From assembly GCF_033958435.1 (NCBI RefSeq), contig NC_134138.1, positions 187,523,298 through 187,587,297 on the forward strand: DNA of 64,000 bases, given 5' to 3'. Under the pieces are notes generated by a model. That model did no database searches. It was not told the DNA's origin and saw only the letters and a list, made by a program, of their open reading frames with translations. Positions 22,759 to 33,782 of this stretch are shown here, piece after piece (positions within the stretch are counted from its first letter, which is position 1; every line of letters starts with the position of its first letter). The position numbers and the translations under genes are program-made. The DNA is from Carettochelys insculpta. Taxonomy: Eukaryota > Chordata > Testudines > Carettochelyidae.

Positions 22759-23190
22759 CCTGGCCACTGCTGCTCGCCGCCACCGCCGCCCGCCCTGGGC
22801 AGCTGTGCCTTGGGCACCGCTCACAGTCTGTGGCGCTCCCTCCTATTTAGCACCTGGCTCTCCTGCTGCTGCCACCTCGGCCACCGCCGGTGGGGCCTCT
22901 CCACCGCAGAGCCCCATATGAGAGAGGCATCGCCCCCTCGCCAGCCAGGGGCCCCATGTGCCTGCCTAGCTCCCTGAGCAGCCAGCCCCTGGCACTGCCC
23001 CCTCCCCGCTTAACCTAAGCTGTGCTCAGCCTGGGCTGCCTCCCCATGCCCTGCTCTGCCCTGCCCACCCCTTTGCACTGGCCTGGCTTCTGCAGTCATG
23101 GGCAGCTACCTGGCTTTGTGCCCCCCTCTCAGGCACTCTGATTTCCATTCCCCTCACAGCCCTCTCTCTGCACCTGAGACAGCCCCTCGA
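22759..23190 (-). promoter_or_regulatory. Candidate captured CpG-rich 5' flank of PDE8B
   Basis: Sequence just upstream (on minus) of the PDE8B-like ATG is GC-rich with CpG runs such as CGCCGCCACCGCCGCCCG (22776-22793), as expected of a 5' UTR and CpG-island promoter. It ends near 23190 where AT-rich transposon sequence resumes. That it is promoter-derived is inference from position and composition; no specific factor site or TSS can be asserted. Confidence 0.35.
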
Positions 23191-23891
23191 AAGCAGGTAA
23201 ACAGCCATATTATAGAGTAATTAATGAAGGGAAAATGCCTTGTTAGGTTGTGTTTATGATAACTAATATTAACTATTGAAGTAACTGTGTTCATTTTAAT
23301 GGCATTTGGTGTTGTTTTAGCATAAATGGGTGTAAATTTTGGGGCTCAGGAACACACAAAATCTTTTCATGTTGAAATTAATGGTAATTACGTTTTCAAC
23401 TTAGGAGAATTCGCCCTAAGAGGGGTTTTTCAGTAATGAACTACCCTCATAAGGCGGGGGAAGACTGTAATGAACATATGCATTATTTTCACATGAGCAA
23501 GTGTTAATGGATTATTTATACAGCTTGACCCTCAGTACAACTACTCACATGCTTAAAGTTTTGATGGGTTCTGGACAGTGCTTTGCACTTTGTAGTATTG
23601 AGACCAGGATGTTCTGGTTTTATTACAAATTCCAGAGCAAGCCTAATCTAGCCTAAAATTTTGTGAAGTATTCCTGTGTATCGGCCCACATAAGTCAAAA
23701 GTCTGTGCAACTTCATGGCTTTGTATTGTATTTGCTTAGTTTTCAAACAGAAATGAGCAAAATTGTATTTGGTTTTGATTTTGTGAAAGCAAAGTTTGTT
23801 ATAATCAAAACTGGGATTTTCCTAATTGTTTTATTTCAGCCATATGTATCTGGACGTGATCCATCTCTAATTTCCATCCATACTGGAAAAA

Positions 23892-24238
23892 CAAGTTGAA
23901 GCTCTCTGATCCTGTACCCTTGGGACCTGACCAGAGCCAAACAAGAGTATTTGCCAGACCATGGGAGGTCAGTATTGTCTAGCATCACCACTAACTCTTC
24001 ACCTGCCTTCTGGGCTCTTAGAAAACATTTATGGGTAAATTACAGCTAAATAAATTAGACATTAGAGCTAAATAACAGCACAGAACACTGAGAGCCAGGA
24101 CTGGTGGCTGTAACCAAACTTCAGGTCACCACAAGAAATTTGACCATACACATAAGTGGTTGACCAGCGAACTAAAATCATGCTGGATTACAGGTGTTGC
24201 AGGACAAGAGAGTGTTGGACTAGAGAAGTGCAACCTGG
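23892..24238. mobile_element. MITE, CAGGTTGAAC family (diverged)
   Basis: The left end CAAGTTGAAGCTCTCTGATC and the right end GGACTAGAGAAGTGCAACC match, with substitutions, the inverted ends of the family at 16166-16557. Internal GACCTGACCAGAG and TTGCCAGACC are shared in type with the copy at 32964. The TA flanks are eroded. Confidence 0.6.
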
Positions 24239-25052
24239 ACTGGAAACCTTTTGTCATTAGGTTCCCAGCCTTCTTGCTGCAGACCCACAGCTTTTATTTA
24301 TCACTTTATCAATACTAATTCACCTTGGGTTAGCATCCAGGTGTTCAAGCGCTTATCTCAACTGAACCAAGTAGCTCATCATTTCAGTGAGGTTCATCCA
24401 TCATTACCTTTCATTGTCATTTTTCCTGTAAAAGAAAAACACCTTTCTCTGACAGAAAATATCGAAAAATCATGTCCCTCCTCCCCATTGACGCCAATGG
24501 GAGTTTTGCCATTGACTTTGATGTGGCCAGGATTTCACTCCTGGACTAAATATTTTGCAACCAACTCTGTTACCTTAAAGCTAGCCTCCTTATGCCTGTG
24601 TCTAGTCATGTAGTTCACTGTCACAGATTTACGCCCCAAGCCCTGTGTCTGGAGTAACCCAAAAACACTGCTCAGAAAGGCTGGATGGAAACATAAAACA
24701 GTCCTGTAGCTTCTCCGTTATAGGCTGAACAAATCAACATTCTAAGCAGTTCAGTGTTTTATGTCTTTATACTGAGAGTCAACAAAACTGTTACTCTTCA
24801 GATCCATTGAACAGTATTGAGTTCCTGTATTTTATTTTTTTTAAATGTTCCTGCCTGGAGAACAGGATTAAATTTAAAGAGCTATGACTGCGTACATAAA
24901 AGCTGCCCTTCAAAGGAAAATGACACATCACACCTGCAGCTTTCCAGCATGCAAAAAGGATGCTATGGGCAGATTTCTCTGCAGAAATTGCTGGATCTAC
25001 CTACTGTTTGACTTCTCTGCACACAACAAGTATGAAAATAAAATACAAACAT
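24239..25052. other. Intron 2, no gene
   Basis: Contains CATTGACGCCAATGGGAGTT and CATTGACTTTGATGTGGCCA near 24487-24530, a dispersed sauropsid-type motif, but no defined element. Confidence 0.4.
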
Positions 25053-25330
25053 TCATAGAACCATAGAATCCTAGAACTAGAAGGAACCTCACGGTCTTTG
25101 AGTCCATTTCCCTGCACTCTTACCAGGACCGGTCACCTTCTAGGTCTTTATCTAACCTGCTCTTAAATATCTCCAATGATGGAAATTCCACAACCTCCCT
25201 AGGAAATTTATTGTTGCAAAGATAATAGACTGTATTTGTGGCTTGGTTAATCTTTGTAATTTCTATCCCTTCCATAACTGTCCTTCATATGCCACTTCCA
25301 TTTTCCCCTTTTGTCTGAGCTTATTTCTTG
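25053..25330 (-). mobile_element. CR1 LINE 3' end fragment
   Basis: Minus-oriented: on plus it begins TCATAGAACCATAGAATCCT and continues AACTAGAAGGAACCTCACGG, TCTAACCTGCTCTTAAATAT and CTCCAATGATGGAAATTCCA. This is the complement of the CR1 3' UTR and the last coding segment. It is heavily 5'-truncated and worn. Confidence 0.85.
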
Positions 25331-27471
25331 ATGCTTGCTATCTTCCTCCGGTCTAGCTAGGATTCTCTTTTGGAGCCTTTATGTCGAACGCTGCTCCTTA
25401 AATTAGTGGAAGCATCATATTTTCATAATGTGAAGCATTTGCCCTGACACTTTAAATTGGTCCAGTCTGCTGACATATCCCATGGTAAAGTGCAGATGGT
25501 CCTTGTGAAGAAACCCCCATCGCCTTTATCTGGTAGAGAAGCAGGTGGGACTGAACCACTATGTTTTACTTGCCATGTAGGAGCTATGTAACTTCCTGCC
25601 TCTGGATGTGTTTGGCCTACTCAGTTCAGACACCAGTAGATGGTTTACTGCAAGAACACTTGCCTGGGATGTTTGGGACGGTGAGTATGCAATGGTTTTG
25701 GACTTATTTAGATAATCTCCAAATGAGTATACAAAATTTTGGGTGTTTTCTGGAGTAGATTCAGGCTTCCAGAAGCATTGATATTTGCCAGTTGGTAGTG
25801 TATTTGGCCTCTTCTGACAGCTAAGAGAGTGGATGAACCCTTTGAGCTCATCACATATCTTTTTAGCACCTCAAACTGTTTAGGTTGAATCTTTTATGCA
25901 GTACAGCGTATTTCATAGAGTCTAAATGCATGAGCCTAAACAGTACATTACATAGGGTTCAGTTCAAAGTACCTGTAACCAAACAAGGAGCAATGTCACT
26001 TCTAAATTTCTTCCCCTCCTACTGTAGAAACAAACTCGTTTAAAACTCATTTAATTGTTTTCTGGGGAATAAATTTCAGGACCACTTCTGTCTGCTTTTC
26101 TACTAGAGTTCACAAGTGATCAGCTCCTTTCCTACTGCTGCTTCTCGCAAACAAACCTAAACATAGTGAACATACCAGAGCTGAGACAGATCCTGAACAC
26201 AAAGCCAGAGCTGAATTACTCCTACAAAAGTTCCTGGTTACTGACTAAATGAATAGAATTCTGGATTATTGCAACTATTGGAGTGACTCCTTGAAAAGTG
26301 AGGATTTTGTGTTCCTAGGACTTGGAAGTCAGCTGCTTTCTATCATAAGATAGTGAGAGTCTGCACTGTTTGCATTTTGAAAGCCTTTTTTTTTTATTAC
26401 GTGTATAGCTAGATTGCACAGTGTACTGTCCTCAGTAAGTGTGGCTCTAGGAGTGTGTACATCTGATTTATCTATTTGATCTTCAAGGTTCTCATCACCA
26501 TAGTACCAGAGTACACACCATTTAAACAATTGGCTTCCTTCCATTAAATAGTCTTCTTAATTATAAATTCAAACGGTAACTAATCTCCCCATCCCCAAAA
26601 CAATGAAGCTCTTCAGATAGCTTTTACTGACATCCATGTGAGTTTTTTATGGAGATATTATCTTACTTTCTCTTCTCTGAAGGATCTTGTCTATCATAAC
26701 CCTTCTTTGCCTATGTTGCTAGGCAATCACAAACACAGTAAATAGCATGAGTTCTTCTTTTCCCCTCAAAGCACAGGGGAAAGTGCCACACACTAATTCT
26801 TTTCTTCTCCCTTTTTGATGGGAAAAATAACTCCATTTGCAACTGGTGAATTTCAGTGTTCCATGACTCATGACAATAAGATCACTGCATATTCACAAAG
26901 ATATGCAAAATGATTCCTTTTCAAAGAAACTATAATTACAGTGATGTGGGGGGAAGAGATTAGTAGTTCTGTATTAAAAATAACATTTTTTTATTTTTTT
27001 AAATTCAGTGGGATATGAATTTTAAAAATATGTAATGGTATGGGTGAACTACCACATGCTGTAAGTACCAAATCCTATGTTCTGCTCTGACTTAAGCAGA
27101 TAAATTTGGCCTGTGTATGCAGCTGCTTGTTCTTTAAAGACCTGACTCAAAGCCCACTGAGCATCTGAGAGCTTAATTGGTTTAAGAAAACGTACACTTT
27201 TCAACATGCAACCTTGTTTTCACAAAAAAAAAAAGGTGGGGGGAGAGAATCGGTGGAGAGTAAGGGTGGGAGAGATCTTGTCATTTTGAGGAGACATGAA
27301 CCAAAGCACTGAAAATACTTCTAGAACTTTTAGGTCTGGAAAAGATTGCAAGGGGTGAGGCAAAAACCTAAAAACTTTCGACACTATTTCTACTCTGTTA
27401 CATATTGTGTTCTGTGGAATTTATTTTCATAATCACTGGTGTAACTGAGCAGAATTTGGCCCTACAGAGTT
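25331..27471. other. Intron 2, no gene
   Basis: No exon, repeat or RNA gene recognised. It contains simple A-runs near 27223. Confidence 0.45.
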
Positions 27472-27830
27472 GTGACCAATGGAGCCACTAAATGCGTAAA
27501 ATTACAGACAAGCAACATTCGTGTCATGGAAGAGATAAAGACTATCACTACTGAGGCAATGATCAGTCCAGCAGAGTTGCTGATGGATGGCCACATTGTC
27601 TGGATGCCCGACCATGCCCTGTTCTCTATGCTGAAAAAAGGGTACCAAATTGTAGGAGGCCAAGATAAGTATTATAAGGACTTGCTGAATGGTAACCTAA
27701 AGAAGAGCAGCATTGACACTGACACTTGAAGACACCCACCCAGGATCACTCCAAATGGAGAGAGATCCTACGCGATGGTCCCCTGCATTTTGAACTTTCC
27801 CACTGACAAGCTGAGGAGGACAAGAAGTGC
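27472..27830 (+). pseudogene. Decayed LINE (non-CR1) ORF2 C-terminal fragment
   Basis: An 85-codon frame reads MISPAELLMDGHIVWMPDHA, then YKDLLNGNLKKSSIDTDT. Block for block this follows the end of a non-LTR retrotransposon RT of the type at 52712-53299 (RLRWLGHVHRMND, LYGEL, YKDVCKRDL, DIELDNWEELA). After the stop at 27727, a shifted frame still gives a DTHPGS-like stretch. The match is short and diverged; the alternative is a chance frame. Confidence 0.5.
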
Positions 27831-28376
27831 AGGAGAAAGGAAAGACTGACTTTCAGTCATGGTCAACAGCTTCCTCCTGGATCTTAAAACACCTGTTCTC
27901 ACTGTAATAGACTGTGTGGTTAAAGGATAAGTCTTATCAGCCACCTGAGGTCTCACATCTCCCATGGAAGATGAACATACAAAGCAACAATTGATCACCA
28001 TCTTCCAAATGAGTTTGGAGGCTCATGTAGAACTACTTTGTGAAATGATTTAAAGATAATATAAAAACAAAAGGACTGTGAACTTCTGAAAGCAGACATG
28101 CCATTCATACTAAACAAAATAGAGAGCATTCCATTACCCAGGACAAATTAAGGTAATGAACAATCTAACATGGGAATACACTTATGCATGGCCATTCTTC
28201 ATGGGTCATATCTAACCTTCTGTGTCGATGGAATTTACCCCACGTGATATATTTGCTTCAATATGAAGGATGGTTAGAAAAAAGAATAGTCAAAGAGAAA
28301 ATGGCTTGACACAAGTGGATAGCTCATTCTGAAACTAACTCAGCATTCCATTTTGGCATGGAGTGGTGGCGGGTGC
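27831..28376. other. Intron 2, no gene
   Basis: AT-rich, nothing recognised. Confidence 0.4.
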
Positions 28377-28400
28377 GCTCTCTCTCTCTCTCTCTCTCTC
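28377..28400. repeat. (TC)n microsatellite
   Basis: An uninterrupted CT dinucleotide run of about 12 units. Confidence 0.95.
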
Positions 28401-28596
28401 CGAACAGGTCAATGACCTATCTGTAAGGGCATTGCTTTGTGGAGTCACTTCCCCTGAGGGCTTTGCAGGACTTGGCTGTGGGAAGTGGATTTCGATGAAG
28501 CCATCACTTTGTCATACACAGCACACAGTTATCAGTTGCAAGTGTAGTTCTGATTTTTTTTTCTGCTGTTGAGCCAGACATGGTGACCTAGTAGAT

Positions 28597-28790
28597 CAGT
28601 GGTTGGCAACTTTTGGCTCATGAGTAGGCATCCTTCAGTCTGCATAGACTGGCCTGTCAGAGTAATCTGCTAGTAGGCTGAAACAGCATGTTTACATTGT
28701 TTGTTTATCCATGTCCTGGTTTTCTGCAGCTTTCAGTGGCTGTGATTCACTGTTTCTGGCCAGTGCGAGCTGCAGGAAGTGAAAATACAA
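28597..28790. mobile_element. hAT-type MITE fragment with a short LINE tail inside
   Basis: CAGTGGTTGGCAACTTTTGG and, further on, GCTTTCAGTGGCTGTGATTC and GGCCAGTGCGAGCTGCAGGA belong to a hAT MITE type. Within it, 28623-28650 is identical to the LINE 3' terminus at 52649-52676. Confidence 0.5.
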
Positions 28791-31239
28791 TAAAGAGAAC
28801 ATAGAGGTTTTATTTACCACATCCGATTACTTCTGTTAAAACAGCAACACCTTTTGCAATGCACAGCAGAGGGCATTTCCCTGTAATGAAGCAGGATTTC
28901 TCTTAGCTGAGTCTTCTGCGGGTTTTCTTGCATATATATGTTCTTCACTGACCTCTGCCTAAAGGAAAATCCTTTCTTGGATATAGCAATCAAGTTTGTT
29001 GGGATTAGAATGTAAAGAAGGGATCCTACTTTTAAAGTACTCAGTGACGGCTCTATTGAACTGATAGGGCTCTACATCGATAAATACTGAGCTTTTGAAA
29101 GAGCTTGGCAGTGTTTCCCAGGATGCTGTCCTGCCAGTTAGCTGTTTATATGTTTTACACAGTTATGTTGTTTTAGATTCTCTTGATTCATATTTCATGG
29201 CAGTTTGATGCAGAGCTGTCATCCAACTTGTTAAAACAGCTGGTTTCTTTATAACCCAAGAGACACGGATGAACTTAAAATAAAATGAACTGAGCGCTCT
29301 GAAGGTGCTAGGTAATCAGATCTGGAGATCAGATTTGTTTATCCATAGAATGAATATAATATAAAATAGTAGCAATGCAGGCTTCCATATTCCCACCTTT
29401 CATCTATGTGCATTGCCAGCTGTTGTAGCCCACAGAACTAGAAGAGCCTCCAGTGAGTTGAAAGGTTTCCAGGCTTATCCATTTATTGGACTGTCTTATT
29501 CACTATCCCTTTTAATAAGGGACTTAGTATTCCCAGTTGGGAAGTGCCTTTGCAATGTGGACTCGCATCCACTTGGAAGTCTCTCCCTACAGCTATCAAA
29601 ACAATTTGGTCACTTTGGGTTTGAATTGGTGGCCTAAGATGAAAGACTCTTTACCCATTAGTAGCCTTCTGAGCTGTTTGGACATAACATTGCTAAGATT
29701 TTAAAATGTTTGTTTATTTGATTCCTCTCTCTGTTGGAAACCAGTCATTTAATGCTGGTTGTTAGCAAATGAGGTGCAAAATCTCTTTCCAAACATCAAA
29801 TGCTTCACAAGCATCAGGGAAATTATCCAGCTCCTTACAAATTACTTCTCAGCTATATTTATGGGTGTAGTGCCTCTGAAATCAGCGGTGGAGATGGTGG
29901 CCCTCAGGGCCAGAACAGATAACATGGTTGTAGTTCCTCTAATCAAGGATGTGAAAATCAGATTAATTTCAAAAATCCAAAAATGACTGAAGCTGTAGGA
30001 AAGGCAAAGGCAAGCCTTCAAAGCAAGGAAACAATAGCCCAGTGCTGTAACCGTTAGAACAAGAGTGGTGTCTTGCTCTAACATGCCAGAAAAAAAGTCT
30101 TAATTTAGAAGCACACAATCCATGTTACCGGGTGTCATGTGTACCTGCACAGTACAAAGGCCAGCAAATTCAAACAGGAGGCAGAAAAGGCTGTTATAAT
30201 ACATTATGGCATCTGTTGTTACAGCTGGGAATCAAAGGGAAGCTTCTGGCACTCTGGGCTTTCATGCAAATGCATAAAACAGGGAACGTAACAAGGGTAA
30301 AAATAGCTGCTGGTTTTGCACCCTGGGGCTTCAGAAAAATTGGCTTGTTGTGAAGAGCACTACCTGTAACGTGATGCAGTGCATTTGGTATCCAGGGATC
30401 ATAAGAATACATAGGATTTCACATTTTCAAAGCCTGTTATTAATATGAACGAAGAACCAAACCCAGTTGGAACTGGGAGGTTCTAAAGAATTTGATTAAC
30501 CTCATATACGTGATCCAAAGCCCATTGAAATTAATGAAGTGTTTCTCACTGAATTCAACAGGGTGCAGATCAGGTACTACTCTTGTTTTTGAGGCCAGGC
30601 CCCAAAGCAGAAATACTAAAATACTGTGTAAATGGCCTTTTTCATTCTGTTGTATTTTCAGCCAAAATGAAACCACAGTGGAGCTGACAATGTTGCAAGA
30701 AGCAATGTGGCTTCAGGGTTCGGAGTATCCTTTCTAAACTAACAGGATGCACTTTGGATGACTATCCCAAACTGTGGGTGCGCACTTGAGCCAAGTTAAA
30801 GCTACAAGTTGAGGTGTAAATAGTCTCATTTTAAAAAATGAACTCCTTGTTAGTGCTTTTCTTGCATTCTTCCCATCAATATTTTAATCAATAGCACAAA
30901 TTTAAACTGGACTGAATGTTTGATGAAATACTAACTTTTAAATGAATGCTGAATATTCATAGTTAAGAGAATTTTAAATCTATATTGAATTTATACTGGT
31001 GACCTGATTCTAACAGCTAAGCTCATCCTATCAAAAAAGCTTGAATCTCTTTGAATAAAAAAACATTCAGGACAATACTGTAAATGAACAGCTGAGCCTC
31101 TAAATTTTTAGATGGAACATAAATTGAATAACTTCAATCAATGAATAAATTTGCTGAAATCACCTATTCCTGGATCCATTTGCTGCAAATAATTAACCTA
31201 CATAGCACTAAATTAAAGGATTTTGTTTTACTGAGAGAA
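28791..31239. other. Intron 2, no gene
   Basis: No gene or clear repeat. Several 60-80 codon frames show no protein signature. Confidence 0.45.
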
Positions 31240-31345
31240 GGGTGTTCTGGGTTCTGTTTCAGGATCTGCAACTCACTTTACCTCTTAGTACTTCAGTTTT
31301 GTTGTTTGTAAAATGGGGCTAAAGCCTGTCTTGCAGGGATTTATG
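31240..31345 (+). mobile_element. Ancient SINE (MIR/CORE-like)
   Basis: CTTTACCTCTTAGTACTTCA followed by GTTTGTAAAATGGGGCTAAA and TTGCAGGGATTTATGATTAA matches the conserved part of MIR/CORE SINEs. Confidence 0.55.
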
Positions 31346-32963
31346 ATTAACTTTGCATTCGTAAAGGTACTTGACATGGTTAACAAGAGCAAAGAATTAT
31401 TTATTTTTTGTGACAATGTCTATATGCACTAGTCCAATAGGAGAGATTAAAATCATTTTCCCCTGAAGTATTCTTGACTTGTAGTGTAAACCATTTTTAC
31501 ATGCAGGTTTATTTAATTATAAGAATATCAATAAGGCCTATGAATTAGATTGCTTCTGTTTTTAATGCACCAGAGCCACTTGAATTAGTTATTCAAGTCA
31601 CATTAGCTGTACAAAATGTACACAGAAATGTAAAGTTATGTATTCTAATATTTTGATTGTAGTAATTTTCTACCTGTGTTTATGCAACAACCTCTGCCCC
31701 AAAGTTACATTAATGTTGTGGCAGCAGTAGACGTTGAACTGAATGCAACTCAGACAGTGCATCTGCAACATTATTAAGGGCAAATGCCATTAGTGTCCCT
31801 AATTTTTATAAATACACAGTCTAAAGTGTGTTTAATGCTTATTTCAGAAGGTAACATGCTGAGAGACGCTGCTATTGAATCAGTCCTGTAATTTTCAAGC
31901 AAGAAGCTTTTTCTGCCCTGCCAATCACAGTGGTTTGACTGTCTTTCACAGGCTAATTCCGGGAAACAGCTGTTTGCATGGTAGCTTGAAAGGGAGCATG
32001 ATGAAAAGCAGGTGGTATGTTTCCTATAACTGCCACCACCATCTTGTACATTAAGAGAGGACCAAACAGTCTGTCTCTCTTTGATAAATGTAATCCTCCC
32101 AGATCTCCAGGCACTGATGGGCTCCCCACTGAAATGAAGCAGCTCAGACTGATCTGTGTTCAGACGCTGTTGTTAAAGACAGGAGCTAATTGGGATGACT
32201 GTGAAGAACTTCCATTCCAGAATGGAAAAAAAGTTCTCTGGCTGTCCCTTCCGAAGAAGGTGAATAAGTGCGGTATCTATTTGTGTCAACTGACCTGTAC
32301 AGTTTCCCCTACATAAAACAATAATAGATTTACTTAAAAGGAAAATACACTGCTGAATGCAGGAACAGCAAGCTTCCTTGTTAATAAACTAAAGGAAAAA
32401 TTTCAGTCTGGTCCTACTTTGCTGGATTTTTCATCATAGGTGTGATGCTCAAGCATGCTGGCCATTCTTGACTCCAGCTGAAGTCTTTGTGAGCTTTTGT
32501 TATTCAATATCTCTGAAAACCAGGCCTTAGCTGGGCAGTGAGTAGCTTGTCTGGGCAGAATTGTGTAGCACAATCCATAGTTGCCAACAGTTTAGGAGCC
32601 AGTATGCCCACTGATCAAACTAACTACCAGGTCTGATGTGGCCTTTGGATAGCCAAAACAAAACCTAGCTTCTCTCTTCCATTAATGAAGTTTGTTCTCA
32701 CTGAACATGTTGAAGTTCAAAAGAGAAAAAAAAGGCACATTTTGACTCGAGCACTTAGCGTGCAGAAGCAGCTGCGAGCACTCACTCTGCTAGCCGACAG
32801 CTACCCCGTAAAGCAAAGTGGCCTTGTTTCATTCAATGAAAAGCTTTATGTTCATTTCCAGCAATATAGTCCTCTCTGCACAGATGGACTCGTTTGAGGA
32901 CCTGGAACTCTTACTCCATTTTAGACTGGTTGCTTGCAGGGAGTGAATCTTAAATCTTTACTA
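31346..32963. other. Intron 2, no gene
   Basis: Nothing recognised. Confidence 0.45.
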
Positions 32964-33501
32964 TAGGTTGAACCTCCCAAAACTGGGATTCTCTGGTCTG
33001 GCAAAATCCATGATCCAGCAGGACCATGGACGTGACCAGACCAGAAACCCCAGATTGGGAGGTTAGTAGGGGGAAGGCCAGGCAGAGTCCAGTGATAGGG
33101 GAGCCTGGCTTCACTGGGCAGGGGAGCTTAGTGGGTCTTGTGTCCGGGGCTGGGCCATACCAGCAGCCAGGCTGGAGCTGAACCCAGCACTCCTGGGGCC
33201 AGGGTTGGGGCTAGAGTGGGGTTGTGCCAGCAGCCCAGCAGGGGCTGGATCTGGCTTCTGTGGCTGGCAGCCCAAGTGTGGCCAGGCTAGTGTCAGCCCA
33301 GCAGGGGCTGAGGTCTGGGGTGGAGGTGAGGGGGTCTCAGGGCTGGAGGTAGGGGGATGGGCTGCTGTGGAAAGTAGAGCCAGCAGTACAGGTGGGCAGC
33401 AGACTGGATGGCTGGAGGTAGGGGACCTCCCTTCATCTGGCACATTCACTTGTTCTGGACTGGTCAGGTCCTGAGGGTGCCAGAGGAGGGAGTTGCACCA
33501 G
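32964..33501. mobile_element. MITE, CAGGTTGAAC family, with inner foldback
   Basis: The left end TAGGTTGAACCTCCC and the right end TGAGGGTGCCAGAGGAGGGA...TTGCACCAG correspond to the family ends, with TA on both sides. Near the left end, AACCTCCCAAAACTGGGATT and AACCCCAGATTGGGAGGTT-type text (33045-33065) form a small foldback around CTCTGGTCTGG/CCAGACCAG. The core (33100-33450) is GC-rich with repeated CAGCAGGGGCTG units (at about 33237 and 33299). Confidence 0.65.
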
Positions 33502-33782
33502 TACACTGAGAAATCACACGTTGCATTCCATTCCCAGAGCATACATGATCAAAAACACATAGCTGAGCATAAATGTTTTATATAATGTTCAGGGAATGCT
33601 GGGATAGCTCACTGAAACTTCTGACGTACTATAGCCGCGTCTACACGTGCCGGCTACTTCAAAGTAGCCGCGCCATCTTCGAAATAGCTCCCGCCACATC
33701 TACACGTGGCGAGCGCTATTTCAAAGTTGAAATCGACGTAAGGCGGCGAGATGTCAAAGTCGCTATCCCCATCAGGAGATGG

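Larger units (their letters stand above)
22105..23467. mobile_element. TA-flanked TIR transposon carrying captured host sequence
   Basis: A 1,363-bp element. The left end is CAGTCATACCCCGAGATACA and the right end, reverse-complemented, is CAGTCTTCCCCCGCCTTATG. Both are flanked by TA (22103-22104 and 23468-23469). The ends and the subterminal text (GGGTTACAAGAATTCGACTT on the left; GGGCGAATTCTCCTAAG in the right end read on minus) look like a pogo/Tigger-type non-autonomous element. AT-rich element arms enclose an abrupt GC- and CpG-rich block at about 22240-23190 that contains a PDE8B first-exon-like sequence. No transposase is encoded. Confidence 0.75.

Noticed and set aside
22105..23467. 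The functional PDE8B gene itself
   Set aside because: The fragment has a frameshift within the first exon, no later PDE8B exons are seen on minus below it, NPSR1 exons occupy the same strand on both sides, and it is bounded by transposon ends.
24480..24540. Dispersed TTGACTTCAATGG-type motif (also near 16672, 30525, 56285, 60150)
   Set aside because: Short and scattered, without element boundaries; probably worn fragments of one old repeat, but not supportable as separate features.
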